From contig JAOAPY010000005.1 in the NCBI GenBank assembly GCA_025463135.1, positions 62,001 through 126,000 on the forward strand: a stretch of DNA of 64,000 bases, in the 5' to 3' direction. The position numbers were made by a program, and so were the translations under genes. Positions 1 through 9,365 of the stretch are shown here, piece by piece. The first letter of the stretch is position 1. Each line of letters opens with the position of its first letter. The notes under the pieces are model-generated. The model had not been told where the DNA came from. It ran no database searches and was given only the letters and a program-made list of their open reading frames with translations. This DNA is from Acidobacteriota bacterium (GTDB taxonomy: Bacteria; Acidobacteriota; Blastocatellia; Pyrinomonadales; Pyrinomonadaceae).

Positions 1-46
1 GATTTGCGGCCACAATGACGCAAACCAGGTAAATGACTTTCTTCAT
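1..46 (-). CDS. N-terminus of an exported protein, cut by the window edge
   Basis: Only the first 15 codons are in the window. The minus strand reads MKKVIYLVCVIVAAN, a lysine-rich start followed by a hydrophobic stretch, as in a signal peptide. An AGGGAG Shine-Dalgarno lies 7 bases before the ATG, which supports a real start. It is downstream of the efflux genes on the same strand, so an outer-membrane factor is possible, but the 475-base gap argues against tight coupling. The function cannot be read. Confidence 0.6.
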   Translation of the reverse strand, partial: MKKVIYLVCVIVAAN

Positions 47-521
47 TTGTCAGCTCCCTCTGATTTGACGAGTATGATAAGCCCAGTGGATAAGCCTTCT
101 AATTCTTCACGGTGTCCCGATAGGATAGCATCAGCAAACTTTGTTCGTCACCATCCAGTACAATGTCGGAGAGTTACGCAAGTTCACTATTGGCGTCATC
201 AAGAGACCGCCTCCAAACTCGCCTTTACTCGGCAATGATCACTGGCTCAGCTGATAGGCCCGAAGGGCGGCAATCAATGGCCGCGTCCGTAAGGGCGTGG
301 AATGGTGTTCCAAAAATTAGTGAGCGCCGTAGGTGCGAAATACGGAAGATGAATCAGGAAAAAGTGTCGGCCCTTGGGGACTCATAAGAACCCCATACTT
401 TCTACTAACTGTCAGCGAGACTGACTTGATCAGAGCTTTTCTAGAGCCCAGTTTCTTTGAAGAATTCTACTGCTGAGAGTCATCGACAAACTAAAGTTCG
501 TCGGACTGTGATCGTCAATGC
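47..521. other. Intergenic region, no convincing gene
   Basis: This gap lies between the edge gene and the RND pump. Short open frames here lack ribosome binding sites and recognisable protein character. The minus-strand promoter of the edge gene should lie in it. One degenerate copy of the interspersed palindrome (family A) sits just after the pump stop codon. Confidence 0.5.
484..506. repeat. Family A palindrome, single copy
   Basis: A degenerate copy of the palindrome with arms TCCGACAAACT and AGTTTGTCGGA seen at several other places in this window. It lies immediately downstream of the RND pump on the minus strand, where it could form a 3' hairpin. Confidence 0.7.
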
Positions 522-3500
522 TTAATCGCCGGTGGCCAGATCGGAAGGCAGTGAATCCGGCGGGGCTGGTTCCTGCTGGCTGGCTTTCTTGGCGTGACGT
601 GAGCGGAAAAACGAAGTGCGGTCCAGCACGTTTTCCTGAAACTCCTCGAGGTACAGATAGATCACCGGCGTAATGTAAAGAGTGATGAATTGCGAGACTA
701 TCAATCCTCCGACCACAACCAGACCGAGCGGCCGGCGAGAAGAACCATCGGCGCCGTAACCCAGCGCGATGGGGATGGCGCCAAAAACCGCTGCCAGTGT
801 CGTCATCAATATCGGCCGAAAGCGATCCACGCTGGCATCGTGAATAGCCTGCTCGGCCGGTTGGCCCGCTTCGACTCTTTGCCGCGCAAAGTCAACGATC
901 ATGATGCCGTTCTTCTTAACGATCCCCATTAGCATGAACATACCGACAAAGGCATAGAGCGAAGCCTGCTGTCCGAACAGGACCAGCGTTAACAAACCGC
1001 CCACCAGCGCCGTCGGCAAAGTTGAAAGCACGGTCAGCGGATGCACGTAGCTCTCGTAGAGGATTGCCAGGATTACATACATCACGAACACGGCCAGGGC
1101 CATTAATATTGTCAGGCTGGTAACGGTGTTGCTGAACGTCTGGGCTTCGCCCTGCAGTTCCGCGCGCAAGGTCGGCGGCACGATTTCCTGCGCCGACTTA
1201 TTGATGAAGTTGGTTGCATCGCCCAACGCGACACCTGGTTTCAGATTGAAGAACAGAGTCATGGCGGTGAATTGATTCAGGTGATTCACCGCCTGTGGTC
1301 CAAGGGTGGTTTTCCACGTAACCAACTGGCCCAAAGGCACCAGGCGCTGACCATCGTCGGACCTGATGTAAAGCCGCGCCAGATCTTCTGGCTTGCCGCG
1401 TGCCTCATCAGCAATTTCCAAAATCACCTGGTACTGATCTTCCGGCTTTTTGATCAGGTACAAATAATTCTGCGAGTATGCGTTCCGCAGCAGCGTGAGA
1501 ATCCGTGCTTCCGAAACGCCGTAGGTTTTGGCTTGATCGCGCTGAAGATTTATATCGAGGTTGGGAGTGTTGCTGTAATAATCCGATGAAACCGACAGGA
1601 ATCCCGGATAGGTCATCAGCTTGCCCATTAGCTTCTGTCCAACCTCATAAACCTGGCTGGGATTAGCGCCCGAAACGCTGAAGGCGTACTGACCCTGGTT
1701 CTGGCTGGTGACGCCGGTGCTGATCTCCAGTACCGGAAACGGGCGCAGAAAAGTCATGACGCCGGGAATAGAGTTGAGCCGGCCCATCATTTCGGCGGTG
1801 ACTTCGGCGATCGGTTTGCGCTCGGCTGGCGGCTTGATAAAGGTAAACGTGATTCCCTGATTCGCCGCCAGAAAGCCGGTGGCGCCCGTCAGGGTAAAAT
1901 CGGTAATCACGTTCGGGTCCTGATGCAGGGCCTCGTCAACGCGATTCTGCAGGGCGCGCATTTGATCGGGCGACGAGCCTTCGCGAGCGATGAAGGCGCC
2001 AAAAACAACACTGCTGTCACCGGGCGGCAGAAAGGCTTTGGGAATCAACACAAAGAGCCAGATCGTTCCCGCCAGGCAAACGACCCAGATTACCGGAGAG
2101 ACCCAACGATGACGCAGGAACCACCAAAGCGAGCCGCCGTAGGTGCGTAGCACACGCTGCTCAATGCCGCCTATGACTCGCTCCATCCACGTTTTCTTCA
2201 CTCCCTCGCCGCGCGCCTTAAGCAGGCGAGCACACATCAGCGGCGTAAGCGTCAACGAAACGATGCCGGAAGCGAAAATGGAAATGACGATGGTGATGGC
2301 GAACTCGCGAAAGATTCTGCCGACCAGTCCCGTCATAAACACCAGCGGGATGAATACAGCCGCCAGCGAGATGGTCATCGACATAATCGTAAAGCTGATT
2401 TCACGAGCGCTGTTGATGGCTGCGGCAAATGGTTCCTCACCGCGTTCCATGAGTCGCACCGTGTTTTCCAAAAACACGATCGCGTCATCGACGAGGAACC
2501 CAATTGCCAGTGTCAGGGCCATCAGCGAAAGGTTGTCCAGACTGTAGCCCAGCGCGCGCATCGCCATAAAAGTGATCAGCAACGATAGCGGCAGGGCTAC
2601 GGTCGGAATCAACGTGTCCGTAGCGCGTCCCAGAAAAGCGAAGATCACCAACACCACCAGAACAAATGCGATGATCAGCGTCGTTTGCACGTCAACCACC
2701 GAATGGACGATGTTCAGTGAGCGGTCATAAATCGGTGTAACTCTGATCGAGCCGGGCAATTGCGCGCTGACCATCGGCAGTACTTCACGAATGCTTTTTG
2801 ATACTTCGACTGCATTTGCTCCCGCGCGACGATTCACGGCCACAATCACGGTAGCGGACGGCACCGAGTATCCCCGCACCCAGAATCGCATGTTGATCCG
2901 TTCGTCCTGGACCGAGTCTTGTACTGAGGCCACATCGCGCAGATAGATTGGTGCGTTGCCGTTCTTTCCTACGATCAGGTTGCCGTATTGATCGGCATTT
3001 TCCAGTTGACCCTGCGGGCGCAGTACGGCGGTGCCCGAGCCGCTGTCGAACTGGCCCGCGCCGGTGGTACTGGTGCCGTTTTTGATCGCGGCGGTCAGGT
3101 CATCAATTGTAAGGTTGCGCGCCCACATTGCCGCGGGGTCGGCCTTGATGCGAATGGCCGACTTTGTGCCAAAGACATTTACGCGTGAAACGCCGGGTAG
3201 AATACTGAGGCGCTGGCCCACCTGCGTGCTGGCATAGTCATAGAGCTGTCCCCGCGTGACTGAGTCGCTGGTCAACGCGATGTACATGATCGGCTGATCG
3301 TTGGGATTGCTCTTGGAATAGGTCGGCGGCGCCGGCAGGTCAGACGGCAGGCTGCCAATTGACTGAGAGATGGCTGTCTGCACGTCGGTCGCGGCCGCAT
3401 CGATATTCTTGTCGAGCGCGAATTGCAGCGTGAAAGTCGCCACTCCCTGTGTGCTGCGCGAGGTCACCACTTCCAGCCCATTGATCTGCATGAACTGTCG

Positions 3501-3704
3501 TTCGAGCGGAGTAGCGATGTTGTTGGCAATGGTGTCGGGACTGGCCCCGGGATATCCCACCTGCACCTGGATCACGGGATAGTCCACGGAGGGCAGATCG
3601 TTTACCGGGAGTTGGAAGTAACTGAGTACTCCGAACAGGATTACTGAGAGAGTCAGTACCGCGGTCATCACGGGCCGGCGAATGAATGGTTCAGAGAGAT
3701 TCAT
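522..3704 (-). CDS. RND multidrug efflux transporter, inner-membrane pump (HAE1/MdtB-MdtC-like)
   Basis: This 1060-residue protein is full length for the AcrB/MdtB/MdtC group of proton-driven efflux pumps in the inner membrane. It starts MNLSEPFIRRPV, the usual amphipathic entry followed by TM1. The large periplasmic loop, the central TM block and the second loop follow in order. The TM4 motif GFLVDDAIVFLENT carries the paired aspartates of proton transfer. Its ATG overlaps the stop codon of the upstream adaptor gene by one base (TAATG), so the two are translationally coupled. No TolC-like gene is visible beside them. Substrates cannot be told from sequence; the acidic pair argues for the drug-exporting HAE1 class over heavy-metal pumps. 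Confidence 0.95.
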   Translation of the reverse strand: MNLSEPFIRRPVMTAVLTLSVILFGVLSYFQLPVNDLPSVDYPVIQVQVGYPGASPDTIANNIATPLERQFMQINGLEVVTSRSTQGVATFTLQFALDKNIDAAATDVQTAISQSIGSLPSDLPAPPTYSKSNPNDQPIMYIALTSDSVTRGQLYDYASTQVGQRLSILPGVSRVNVFGTKSAIRIKADPAAMWARNLTIDDLTAAIKNGTSTTGAGQFDSGSGTAVLRPQGQLENADQYGNLIVGKNGNAPIYLRDVASVQDSVQDERINMRFWVRGYSVPSATVIVAVNRRAGANAVEVSKSIREVLPMVSAQLPGSIRVTPIYDRSLNIVHSVVDVQTTLIIAFVLVVLVIFAFLGRATDTLIPTVALPLSLLITFMAMRALGYSLDNLSLMALTLAIGFLVDDAIVFLENTVRLMERGEEPFAAAINSAREISFTIMSMTISLAAVFIPLVFMTGLVGRIFREFAITIVISIFASGIVSLTLTPLMCARLLKARGEGVKKTWMERVIGGIEQRVLRTYGGSLWWFLRHRWVSPVIWVVCLAGTIWLFVLIPKAFLPPGDSSVVFGAFIAREGSSPDQMRALQNRVDEALHQDPNVITDFTLTGATGFLAANQGITFTFIKPPAERKPIAEVTAEMMGRLNSIPGVMTFLRPFPVLEISTGVTSQNQGQYAFSVSGANPSQVYEVGQKLMGKLMTYPGFLSVSSDYYSNTPNLDINLQRDQAKTYGVSEARILTLLRNAYSQNYLYLIKKPEDQYQVILEIADEARGKPEDLARLYIRSDDGQRLVPLGQLVTWKTTLGPQAVNHLNQFTAMTLFFNLKPGVALGDATNFINKSAQEIVPPTLRAELQGEAQTFSNTVTSLTILMALAVFVMYVILAILYESYVHPLTVLSTLPTALVGGLLTLVLFGQQASLYAFVGMFMLMGIVKKNGIMIVDFARQRVEAGQPAEQAIHDASVDRFRPILMTTLAAVFGAIPIALGYGADGSSRRPLGLVVVGGLIVSQFITLYITPVIYLYLEEFQENVLDRTSFFRSRHAKKASQQEPAPPDSLPSDLATGD

Positions 3705-4987
3705 TACTTCGATCCATCGCCGCTTGCCGCCGGTTGTTCGACCCGCACCTTGCCGCCGGGCGTAACTCCGAGTTGACCGTTGATAACCACACGTTCACCG
3801 GCCGCCACCCCTTTTTCGACGACGATCAAATCGCCCTGGCGCTGGCCCAACGACACCGGACGCTGCTCAGCCGTCGAGTCCTGCTTAACCACGTAAACAT
3901 AGGATCCGTTAGCGGACATTTGCGGCGCTCCCGCAGGCACCAGCACCGCTTGCCGAATCGTATTGAGAATGAGACGCACGTTAACGAAGCGACCTGGCCA
4001 AAAGCGATGACCCGTGTTGGGAATCGTCGCGCGCAGGTTGACCGTTCCCGTCGTGTTCTGCACAGAGTTGTCTAAAAATGTGAGCTCACCGCTGACAGCT
4101 TCGTCGGCGGTATCGGGTAAACGTATATCAGCGCGCAGAGTGCCCGCGCGCATTTGCTCCTGAACCTGCGAGAGATTGTTTTGAGAGATGGTGAAGTCCG
4201 CGTAGATCGGATCCAGTCGCTCAATCACCAGCAGCGAGTTGTTATTAGTTGCCGAGCCATTTGAGCCTCCAGCGCCGGTGCCTCCGGGACTCACTACATT
4301 CCCCAGGTCTACGAGCCGCTGCCCGGCTCGACCTTCTATCGGAGAGCGAATGTAACAGTAGCTGAGTTGCACCTTCGCGCTCTCAATGCCCGCCGCATCG
4401 ACTTTGACTGCTTCCTCAGCGCTGTGCACTGCAGCCCGCGCTGCTTCGACATCAGCATTCAGAGCATCGAGGTTGGCGCGCAACTGTTCGTACTGCTCTC
4501 TGGGAACCACGCCGTGCTCTACCAGATCTCGATACCGGGTTACCTGGGTCAAGCCCCATTTTGCCTGGGCGATGTATCGGGCCATGTTCGCCTCGGCCTG
4601 TTTTTTCTGCGCCACATCGCGCGAGTAGTTAGCTTCGGCTTGCTTGATATTGGCTTCGTACGGCCGCGGATCGATCGTGAAGAGCAGGTCACCTTTTCTG
4701 ACATTGGCGCCATCGGTGAAATGGATTTTTGTGATCCGTCCCGAAACCTGTGACTGGATGGAAACAACTTCGCGCGCCACCGTCTTGCCGATCGCATCGA
4801 GGTACGTCGGCACATCCTGCGCGACCGCCGCGGTAACTGTTACCGGCGCCGGTGGCCGGTCGGAACTCTGCTGAGCCTTGTTTACGCAGCCCGTCGTGAG
4901 GATAACCGAGAGAGAAGCGGCGAGAATGCCCGCCAAAACCAATGTTACCCGAGTGTACTTTGACCTTCGATCGTATTGCATCGCCAT
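3704..4987 (-). CDS. RND efflux periplasmic adaptor lipoprotein (membrane fusion protein)
   Basis: Periplasmic adaptor linking the RND pump to an outer-membrane channel. The chosen ATG has AGGAAAG a few bases upstream and gives about 427 residues. A longer frame runs 41 codons further but has no ribosome binding site. The N-terminus is a lipoprotein signal ending in LTTGC, so it is probably lipid-anchored. Next come the lipoyl half (SIQSQVSGRITKIHF), an alpha-hairpin of about 100 residues, the second lipoyl half (SYCYIRSPIEGRAG), a beta-barrel and a membrane-proximal domain. A glycine/asparagine-rich loop (GGTGAGGSNGSATNNN) lies after the second lipoyl half. It forms an operon with the pump gene. 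Confidence 0.93.
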   Translation of the reverse strand: MAMQYDRRSKYTRVTLVLAGILAASLSVILTTGCVNKAQQSSDRPPAPVTVTAAVAQDVPTYLDAIGKTVAREVVSIQSQVSGRITKIHFTDGANVRKGDLLFTIDPRPYEANIKQAEANYSRDVAQKKQAEANMARYIAQAKWGLTQVTRYRDLVEHGVVPREQYEQLRANLDALNADVEAARAAVHSAEEAVKVDAAGIESAKVQLSYCYIRSPIEGRAGQRLVDLGNVVSPGGTGAGGSNGSATNNNSLLVIERLDPIYADFTISQNNLSQVQEQMRAGTLRADIRLPDTADEAVSGELTFLDNSVQNTTGTVNLRATIPNTGHRFWPGRFVNVRLILNTIRQAVLVPAGAPQMSANGSYVYVVKQDSTAEQRPVSLGQRQGDLIVVEKGVAAGERVVINGQLGVTPGGKVRVEQPAASGDGSK

Positions 4988-5198
4988 GTTCTTTCCTGGA
5001 TTGCTGTGTGATTCGGCTCTATATGATGTCGCGTCGCGACCGTTGTGGCAAATCTGCTGGGCGATCGTGGTACGTGCATTCTGCACGTGGTCCGCGGGGC
5101 GCGACTCCATTCAAAACAAGTGACCGCACAGCTTAAACTAAAAATGCGACAACAAAGTTACGTTCATGGCGGCTGTTTTGTTGCGACTCCGGTTCCTT

Positions 5199-5338
5199 GT
5201 CAGTACCACCTGCGTTAGCGCGTGGGTAATCAATTGCTGATTTTGAGAGTTCGGATTTCGGACTGTTCTTTTCCTTTGGAGCTAATCCCAAATCTACGTA
5301 CGTGATTCAAAAATCGTTTGACCCACCCGCTAAAGGTG
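5199..5338. repeat. Family E composite element, one end degraded
   Basis: The left end (5199-5227) reads GTCAGTACCACCTGCGTTAG followed by cGCGTGGGT. An inverted partial end with ACCCACCCGCTA lies at 5320-5338. The same sequence occurs near 34.86, 39.83-39.95 and 44.51 kb. Here the right end diverges after the CCGCTA core, so this is probably a decayed copy in the gap upstream of the efflux operon. Confidence 0.7.
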
Positions 5339-5355
5339 TCGGACGCGACGCGGTT

Positions 5356-5430
5356 ACAGGTGTTTAGAGTACAACCTTCGGGTTGCTGTCTGGAAACACT
5401 CCAGTTAAAGCTTGTACTCTATACACCTGT
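5356..5430. repeat. 75-bp element with terminal inverted repeats (family G)
   Basis: The ends read ACAGGTGTttAGAGTACAA and its reverse complement with only the spacer bases differing. The interior holds a short hairpin, CAACC-TTCG-GGTTG. A degenerate end, TACTCTCAACACCTGTA, is seen again near 7740-7757. No gene lies inside. With the adjacent family E copy it fills most of the 5111-5546 gap, which otherwise shows nothing recognisable. Confidence 0.75.
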
Positions 5431-5546
5431 TACGAGCGTTGATTTCTTTCTTGTTGACTATCAGGACTGCTCTGCGCTTGAATGCCAATCTGCAGATTTT
5501 TTCGCCTTGTTAGGATTTGCGAAGCAGGGCTTAGAGGAGACACGCA

Positions 5547-6398
5547 ATGAAGCAGTTTCTCTCAACCGGCATCGTGATGATTTTGTTCTTGCTTACCGCG
5601 AGTGCGCAGACCGCGCCGGATGCCGGAGAGCTGACCAAGCTGTTGAACGAGTTCCTGGCGGGCGCTTCGCGTAACGATCCGAGCGTGCACGATCGCTTCT
5701 GGGCTGACGACGTGATCTATACCGGCTCTGCCGGACGGCGACGCGGCAAGGCAGACATCATGCGCGATGTAACTTCCGCGCCCGCTTCCAAGCCAGGCGA
5801 TCCGACTACGGTCTTTACCGCCGCGGACATTCGCATTCAGCAATACGGAGCAACGGCAGTCGTCGCGTTTCGACTGGTTGGTACCACCATGAAGAACGGG
5901 ACGACGGAAGTCTTGAATTATCTTAACAGTGGCACGTTTGCCAGGCGCAACGGCAAGTGGCAGGTCGTCAACTGGCAATCGACGAGAATGCCGCGTGAAG
6001 AGACAGAAGTTAAGGCGGCAGCAGAGACCGCTGAGCCGTCAGTTGCGCTTCCTACAGAGTTGGCCCGTGTCCTCTCAGATTATGAAACGGGGTGGAAGGC
6101 GGGTGACGCTGCGGCGTTGGCTAGCCTGTTCACTGAGGACGGCTTGGTGCTGACGGAAGGCCGCGGACCGATAAAGGGAAGGGCCGGGATCCAGAAAACG
6201 TACACGCACGCCGGCGCACCGCTTTCGCTGCGTGCCATTGCTTATGCAGTAAACGGAGATGTCGGGTACATCATCGGCGGTTACGGCAGAGAGGCAGGCA
6301 AGCCGGACGAAGGCAAGTTCACACTGACCTTGCGCAAGAGCGCGCACGGGCGCTGGCTAATCGTATCGGATATGGACAACTCAAACCGGCGGCAGTAG
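5547..6398 (+). CDS. Exported protein with two NTF2-like (SnoaL/DUF4440) domains
   Basis: This 283-residue protein has a signal peptide (MKQFLSTGIVMILFLLTASAQ), so it is probably periplasmic or secreted. AGAGGAG upstream of the ATG supports the start. Two NTF2-like cone-fold domains follow, at about residues 27-145 and 170-280. The first shows the pattern FWADDVIYTGSAGRRRGKADI, the second SLFTEDGLVLTEGRGPIKGRAGI. Family members range from polyketide cyclases and isomerases to proteins with no known activity, so no reaction can be assigned. The tandem arrangement suggests an internal pseudo-dimer. It stands alone between repeats. Confidence 0.8.
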   Translation: MKQFLSTGIVMILFLLTASAQTAPDAGELTKLLNEFLAGASRNDPSVHDRFWADDVIYTGSAGRRRGKADIMRDVTSAPASKPGDPTTVFTAADIRIQQYGATAVVAFRLVGTTMKNGTTEVLNYLNSGTFARRNGKWQVVNWQSTRMPREETEVKAAAETAEPSVALPTELARVLSDYETGWKAGDAAALASLFTEDGLVLTEGRGPIKGRAGIQKTYTHAGAPLSLRAIAYAVNGDVGYIIGGYGREAGKPDEGKFTLTLRKSAHGRWLIVSDMDNSNRRQ

Positions 6399-6450
6399 TA
6401 GGTTCCGGTGGCTTGCACAAGAAGTGCTTCGAGCAGGTAGGGTTCAACTT

Positions 6451-6528
6451 GTACGACAGGCTGCCAACCTGTCGGGGTTTTGGAGCCCTGCTCATGCGCG
6501 GGATCTGCAGGCTGGTGACCTGCAGTAC
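6451..6528. repeat. Composite palindromic element (family C)
   Basis: Two palindromes face each other: GACAGG-CTGCCAA-CCTGTC at the left and CTGCAGG-CTGGTGA-CCTGCAG at the right, with GTAC at both outer ends. The arrangement of paired palindromes about 75 bases long matches the family A pairs elsewhere in the window. It occupies the gap between the NTF2-like and DUF1697 genes. Confidence 0.75.
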
Positions 6529-6564
6529 AAAAGCGCAGACTGATGAAGTCCGAGCTACACAACT

Positions 6565-7104
6565 ATGCCAAAGTACGTTGCCTTTCTAAGGGCGATAAAT
6601 GTTGGTGGTCACATCGTTAAGATGGACCAGCTAAAGAGTCTGTTTACGGCGCTGGGCTTCGCGAACGTCGAGACGTTTATCGCCAGCGGTAATGTGATCT
6701 TTGATTCGGGCGTCAAGAATACGACGACGCTGGAGCGAAAAATCGAAAAGCATTTACGAGACGAACTGGGTTACGCCGTTGCCACGTTTGTTCGGGCTAC
6801 ATCTGACCTGCCGGCGATCATCAACCACCAGCCCTTCAATAGATCAGAGATGGAGACCGAAGAAAACATAGTTTATATCGGCTTTCTGGCAGAACCACCG
6901 AGCGCCGCGAACACGGAAAAGTTGCGCGCGTGCGCTACGGAGGTAGATCTTTTTCAGGTCGCGGGGCGCGAAGTCTATTGGCTTTGCCGCACGAAGTTCA
7001 GCGAGTCGCAGTTTTCCGGAGCGCGACTCGAAAAGACCCTGGGCATGCCCACCACGTTAAGAAACTCAAACACCGTCAAAAGGATCGCCGCGAAATATCC
7101 GTGA
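6565..7104 (+). CDS. DUF1697 family protein
   Basis: This 179-residue protein matches the whole length of the DUF1697 family. It has the opening MPKYVAFLRAINVGGH, the segment MDQLKSLFTALGFANVETFIASGNVIF and the late segment EVYWLCRTKFSESQF. The family is common in soil bacteria and its biochemical role is unknown. It is a soluble cytoplasmic protein by composition. No Shine-Dalgarno is obvious, and the start is set by the conserved N-terminus. It lies in front of another small domain-of-unknown-function gene on the same strand. Confidence 0.88.
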   Translation: MPKYVAFLRAINVGGHIVKMDQLKSLFTALGFANVETFIASGNVIFDSGVKNTTTLERKIEKHLRDELGYAVATFVRATSDLPAIINHQPFNRSEMETEENIVYIGFLAEPPSAANTEKLRACATEVDLFQVAGREVYWLCRTKFSESQFSGARLEKTLGMPTTLRNSNTVKRIAAKYP

Positions 7105-7207
7105 AGTCACGCGAAGCTAGCGCTGGTCAAGTGTGAATTCTATTTGGAAGTGCAACTTCTCATCGATATGAGGTGTGATTGACACTCATAACATGGAGGA
7201 AGGTTCG

Positions 7208-7618
7208 ATGGCGGAAGCGAAGACTAAACTAACCGGGGAAAGCGTCAAAGAATTTATCGGCAAGCTAAGTGACGAGGATCGCCGCAAAGATTGCCAGGTG
7301 GTCGTTAAGCTTATGTCCGAGGCAACCGGCGCTAAACCTGAAATGTGGGGACCCAGTATCGTCGGCTTTGGTCGTCGCCTCTTGAAATACGCCGAGGGCC
7401 GCGAAGCTGAATGGATGATGATTGGCTTCTCGCCCCGCAAGACTGATCTGACGCTTTATATCATGCAGGGCACCGATGCCTTTCCGGATCTATTGAAGCG
7501 CCTCGGTAAACATAAAGCGCGAAAGTCGTGCCTCTACATAAAAAAGTTGGCCGACGTCGACCTCGATGTTTTGCGGGAACTTCTGAAGCAGTCAGTGGCG
7601 AAGTCGGTTGGGGAATAG
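7208..7618 (+). CDS. DUF1801 (YdhG-like) domain protein
   Basis: About 136 residues. The ATG at 7208 follows AGGAAGG at the right distance and replaces a GTG eleven codons upstream. The features TGAKPEMWGPSIVGFGRRLLKY, SPRKTDLTLYIM and LGKHKARKSCLYIKKLADVD are those of the DUF1801 fold, related to frataxin-like and iron-binding YdhG proteins. The role is unknown. The protein is soluble and probably cytoplasmic. Confidence 0.85.
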   Translation: MAEAKTKLTGESVKEFIGKLSDEDRRKDCQVVVKLMSEATGAKPEMWGPSIVGFGRRLLKYAEGREAEWMMIGFSPRKTDLTLYIMQGTDAFPDLLKRLGKHKARKSCLYIKKLADVDLDVLRELLKQSVAKSVGE

Positions 7619-7834
7619 AATCGATAAAAAAGCGAGTAGCGAGCCCGCCCGAAGAGGCCTCATTGTCGAAACGCGGCGGCGAGACATCCCGGTCCAAAGC
7701 GGTGACAGGTCACCCACTCCAAGAGCCCGGCTGAATCCGGTACTCTCAACACCTGTAGCGCGCTCGTTAGACCTTTTCTGCCTGCAATTGCTAGGATGCC
7801 TTTTCCAGATCGCCGGCCCTGACCGATCCAACTC

Positions 7835-8608
7835 ATGAAAATATCGGCCAAGATCAATGTATGCAACGAAGAGGCGAATATCGCCGCAGTCTGCGAGACC
7901 GTCGATTGGGCCGACGAAATCGTGGTGGTGGATTCGAACTCCGCGGATCGCACCGTGGAAATCGCGCGGCACTACACGAATCAAATTTTCAATCGCGAGT
8001 TTCGCGGCTACAAAGACAAGCATGAATTCTCTGACGCCCAGACAACGGGCGATTGGGTTTTTTGGATAGATGCTGACGAGCGCTTGACGCCGGAGTTAAG
8101 ACAAGCAATCGAAGCTCTGCGCTCGCGCGATCCACAGACACTGCCCGCAGGGTTTAGGATTGCGCGCCGCACTCAGTACCTGAACCGCTGGATCAAACAT
8201 TCCGGCTGGTATCCCGATTATCAAATGCGACTTTACCGCAAGACAGACAGTTATTGGGACGGCGTAGCACCGCATGAAACGGCGCGCGTCCATGGTCGTG
8301 TTGAGACCTTGCCGGGTGAGTTGCTTCACTATACGAAGAGCAGTCTGAGCGAGCACCACAATCTGATAGACTCTTACACTTCGCTGGCGGCGGAACATTT
8401 ATTTGCACGCGGCAAACAAGCCGGCTGGAGCGACCTGACATTCAGGCCTTTCTTTGCGTTTCTTCGGACTTATTTTCTGAAGCAGGGGTTTCGTGACGGC
8501 ATGCAGGGTTTGCTGATTGCCTGGTTCACCGCCTATGGAGTGTTTTTGAGATACGCGAAGATTTGGGAGAGGAAGAAAAACCGGGCAGTGCTGAAGGATG
8601 GATTGTAG
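7835..8608 (+). CDS. Family 2 glycosyltransferase (WaaE/KdtX-like)
   Basis: This 257-residue inverting GT-A glycosyltransferase opens with the short form typical of the LPS-core beta-1,4-glucosyltransferase group ([16 protein letters not shown]). The nucleotide-binding segment [14 protein letters not shown] and the DxD metal motif in WIDADERL are present. The C-terminal third, with W, F and R residues near [19 protein letters not shown], is the membrane-associating helix of this group. It transfers a sugar from a nucleotide donor to a surface glycan at the inner face of the membrane. The next gene starts 10 bases after its stop, so it heads a glycan operon. Confidence 0.9.
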   Translation: MKISAKINVCNEEANIAAVCETVDWADEIVVVDSNSADRTVEIARHYTNQIFNREFRGYKDKHEFSDAQTTGDWVFWIDADERLTPELRQAIEALRSRDPQTLPAGFRIARRTQYLNRWIKHSGWYPDYQMRLYRKTDSYWDGVAPHETARVHGRVETLPGELLHYTKSSLSEHHNLIDSYTSLAAEHLFARGKQAGWSDLTFRPFFAFLRTYFLKQGFRDGMQGLLIAWFTAYGVFLRYAKIWERKKNRAVLKDGL

Positions 8609-8618
8609 AACGTAACGG

Positions 8619-9329
8619 ATGAAGACGGTGATTCTTTGCGGGGGACGTGGCACCAGACTGGGCGAGCACGGCACCGCCGTCCCCAAAGCGCTGTTGGAAA
8701 TCGGCGGCCGCCCGATCATCTGGCATATCCTCAAACTCTATTCACACTACGAGCTGAATGACTTTATCCTTTGCCTCGGACACTTAAGCGAGACGATCAG
8801 GAGCTTTTTCGAGTCCGACGCCACCCGCGACGCTGATTGGCAAATAGCGATGAGGGATACCGGGTTGGAGACCAACACGGGAGGCAGAATCAATCGAATC
8901 AGAGACTATCTCGAGGACGATGAGACTTTTTGTGTTACGTACGGCGATGGCTTAGCCGACATTGATCTCAAGGCGCTGATCGATTTTCACATGAGCCACG
9001 GACGTATCGGAACGCTGGTGGCGGTCAAACCACAATCTGGTTTCGGTGTGCTGGAACTCGAACCGGATGACAGCGTGGTTGAATTTCGCGAGAAGCCACC
9101 GCTGGACCATTGGGTGAATGGCGGCTTCTTTGTATTCAATCGGCGGATCTTCGATTACCTGAACGATGATGTTGTGCTCGAACGCGCGCCGCTGGAGCAA
9201 CTGGTCGAGCAACGCCAGTTGGTGGCTTATCGCCACGGCGGGTTCTGGAAGTGTCTGGATACGTATAAGGACTATCTCGAGCTTAACCAGCTGTTCGATT
9301 CCGGCCAGGCCGCCTGGAAAGTTTGGTAG
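8619..9329 (+). CDS. rfbF: Sugar-1-phosphate nucleotidyltransferase, RfbF-like (glucose-1-phosphate cytidylyltransferase)
   Basis: This 236-residue enzyme activates a sugar-1-phosphate with a nucleotide. The signature [23 protein letters not shown] with PK lysine is present, followed by [24 protein letters not shown], which is close to RfbF cytidylyltransferases. YGDGLADID carries a metal-binding aspartate. The [16 protein letters not shown] segment is also typical. RfbF proteins are usually slightly longer, so the C-terminus may be trimmed. The next gene is the matching dehydratase, which supports a CDP-glucose pathway toward dideoxy or branched sugars. Confidence 0.85.
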   Translation: MKTVILCGGRGTRLGEHGTAVPKALLEIGGRPIIWHILKLYSHYELNDFILCLGHLSETIRSFFESDATRDADWQIAMRDTGLETNTGGRINRIRDYLEDDETFCVTYGDGLADIDLKALIDFHMSHGRIGTLVAVKPQSGFGVLELEPDDSVVEFREKPPLDHWVNGGFFVFNRRIFDYLNDDVVLERAPLEQLVEQRQLVAYRHGGFWKCLDTYKDYLELNQLFDSGQAAWKVW

Positions 9330-9365
9330 TTCAGAAATAATGCGGAGCAATTAAGAGGAACAAAG